Of a DNA stretch of 5,535 nucleotides, positions 5,185 through 5,535 are shown one piece after another. Position numbers and translations under genes: made by a program. The notes beneath the pieces were generated by a model that was not told the DNA's origin, made no database searches, and worked only from the letters and a program-made list of their open reading frames with translations. The DNA is from Elusimicrobiota bacterium (GTDB taxonomy: Bacteria; CG03; SLGR01), in the NCBI GenBank assembly GCA_012511615.1, contig JAAZFS010000186.1, positions 1 through 5,535 on the forward strand, written 5' to 3'. Position 1 is the first letter of the stretch, and each line of letters opens with the position of its first letter.

Positions 5185-5535
5185 AACTATCTCTTGATAA
5201 ATTCCTGACGGCTGCCGAAAGGAAGATTCCACTCAAGATACAGGTTGGAGGGGAGTTTATAGAAAATATAGAACTTCTCTCTGAACAGGTGAATATATTG
5301 GGTCTGGAAATGTCGGGTTATTTTGACGAAGATATTAACTCGCAGCTCCAGGTCTTATCTCCCACCGGATTAAAGTATGTCGACTCAATGCCACTTGCCC
5401 AGAGATTGGAGAATTTCGGAGAGATATTTAGAAGAAATATAGGTGGACTTGTCTTGTCGGATGATTTGTCCCCTCCCAAAGAATTGTTGGGCTTAGCTCA
5501 GAAGAGGCAGATGCCAGTTTTATCTACTCCACTGC
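5181..5535 (+). CDS. hprK: HPr kinase/phosphorylase, N-terminal domain (3' partial, start uncertain)
   Basis: HprK phosphorylates a serine of HPr with ATP or pyrophosphate and reverses the reaction, linking PTS state to regulation. Only about 118 codons are present, covering the N-terminal domain. The Walker A and catalytic loop of the C-terminal kinase domain lie beyond the window. Recognisable family features are the opening KLSLDKFLTAAERKIPLKI, ILGLEMSGYFDED (compare GLxLAGYFDYF), the SQLQVLSPTGLKYV strand region (compare RIQVLGRTELSYL), and LVLSDDLSPPKELLGLAQ with MPVLSTPL (compare LEPPEELLELA and VPVLRT). No ATG, GTG or TTG occurs in this frame between the upstream stop (5124-5126) and GTG 5289, which is already inside the domain. 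The best-fitting start is ATA 5181, overlapping the ptsN TAA; CTG 5205 is an alternative. No clear ribosome binding site precedes either, so coupling to ptsN is likely. The family is fairly secure, the start is not. Confidence 0.78.
   Translation, partial: MKLSLDKFLTAAERKIPLKIQVGGEFIENIELLSEQVNILGLEMSGYFDEDINSQLQVLSPTGLKYVDSMPLAQRLENFGEIFRRNIGGLVLSDDLSPPKELLGLAQKRQMPVLSTPL

Overview
The window carries a single-strand (+) run of nine densely packed genes for lipopolysaccharide (LPS) synthesis and export, followed by ribosome hibernation and nitrogen-type PTS/HPr control. It comes from a diderm (LPS-bearing) bacterium of moderate GC content. The order is kdsD (5' end missing) - kdsC - LpxL/HtrB-type acyltransferase - lptC (interrupted) - lptA - lptB - hpf (long form) - ptsN - hprK (3' end missing). 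This resembles the proteobacterial yrb/rpoN region, but rpoN is absent between lptB and hpf, and an acyltransferase sits between kdsC and lptC. The divergent sequences and hprK directly after ptsN fit a non-model Gram-negative lineage, for example an Omnitrophota-like, PVC-like or deltaproteobacterial-type genome. That placement is inference; nothing here fixes the taxon.

Region 1 (1-2261) makes the inner core and lipid A. KdsD converts ribulose-5-phosphate to arabinose-5-phosphate, KdsC removes the phosphate from Kdo-8-phosphate, and the LpxL-like enzyme probably adds a secondary acyl chain to Kdo-lipid A. Region 2 (2240-4116) is the LPS export module: LptC (membrane-anchored bridge component), LptA (periplasmic bridge) and LptB (ATPase). 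Most junctions in regions 1 and 2 overlap or nearly touch, so one polycistronic mRNA with translational coupling is likely. After a 56-nt gap, region 3 (4173-5535) holds long-form HPF, PtsN (EIIA-Ntr) and the N-terminal domain of HPr kinase/phosphorylase.

The most notable observation is that lptC, normally essential, is split by an in-frame TAA at 2435-2437, while both flanks stay in one frame and both look like LptC. The same gene also lacks a well-placed ATG/GTG/TTG start: its strong AGGAGG is followed at the right distance by ATC. hprK likewise has no ATG/GTG/TTG at its expected start; the best-placed codon is ATA. These could be sequence errors, real degeneration or non-standard initiation. 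KdsD and KdsC also show substitutions at positions conserved in the Escherichia coli enzymes. I saw no RNA genes, mobile elements, CRISPR arrays, convincing promoters or terminators, and no gene-free stretch longer than 56 nt.
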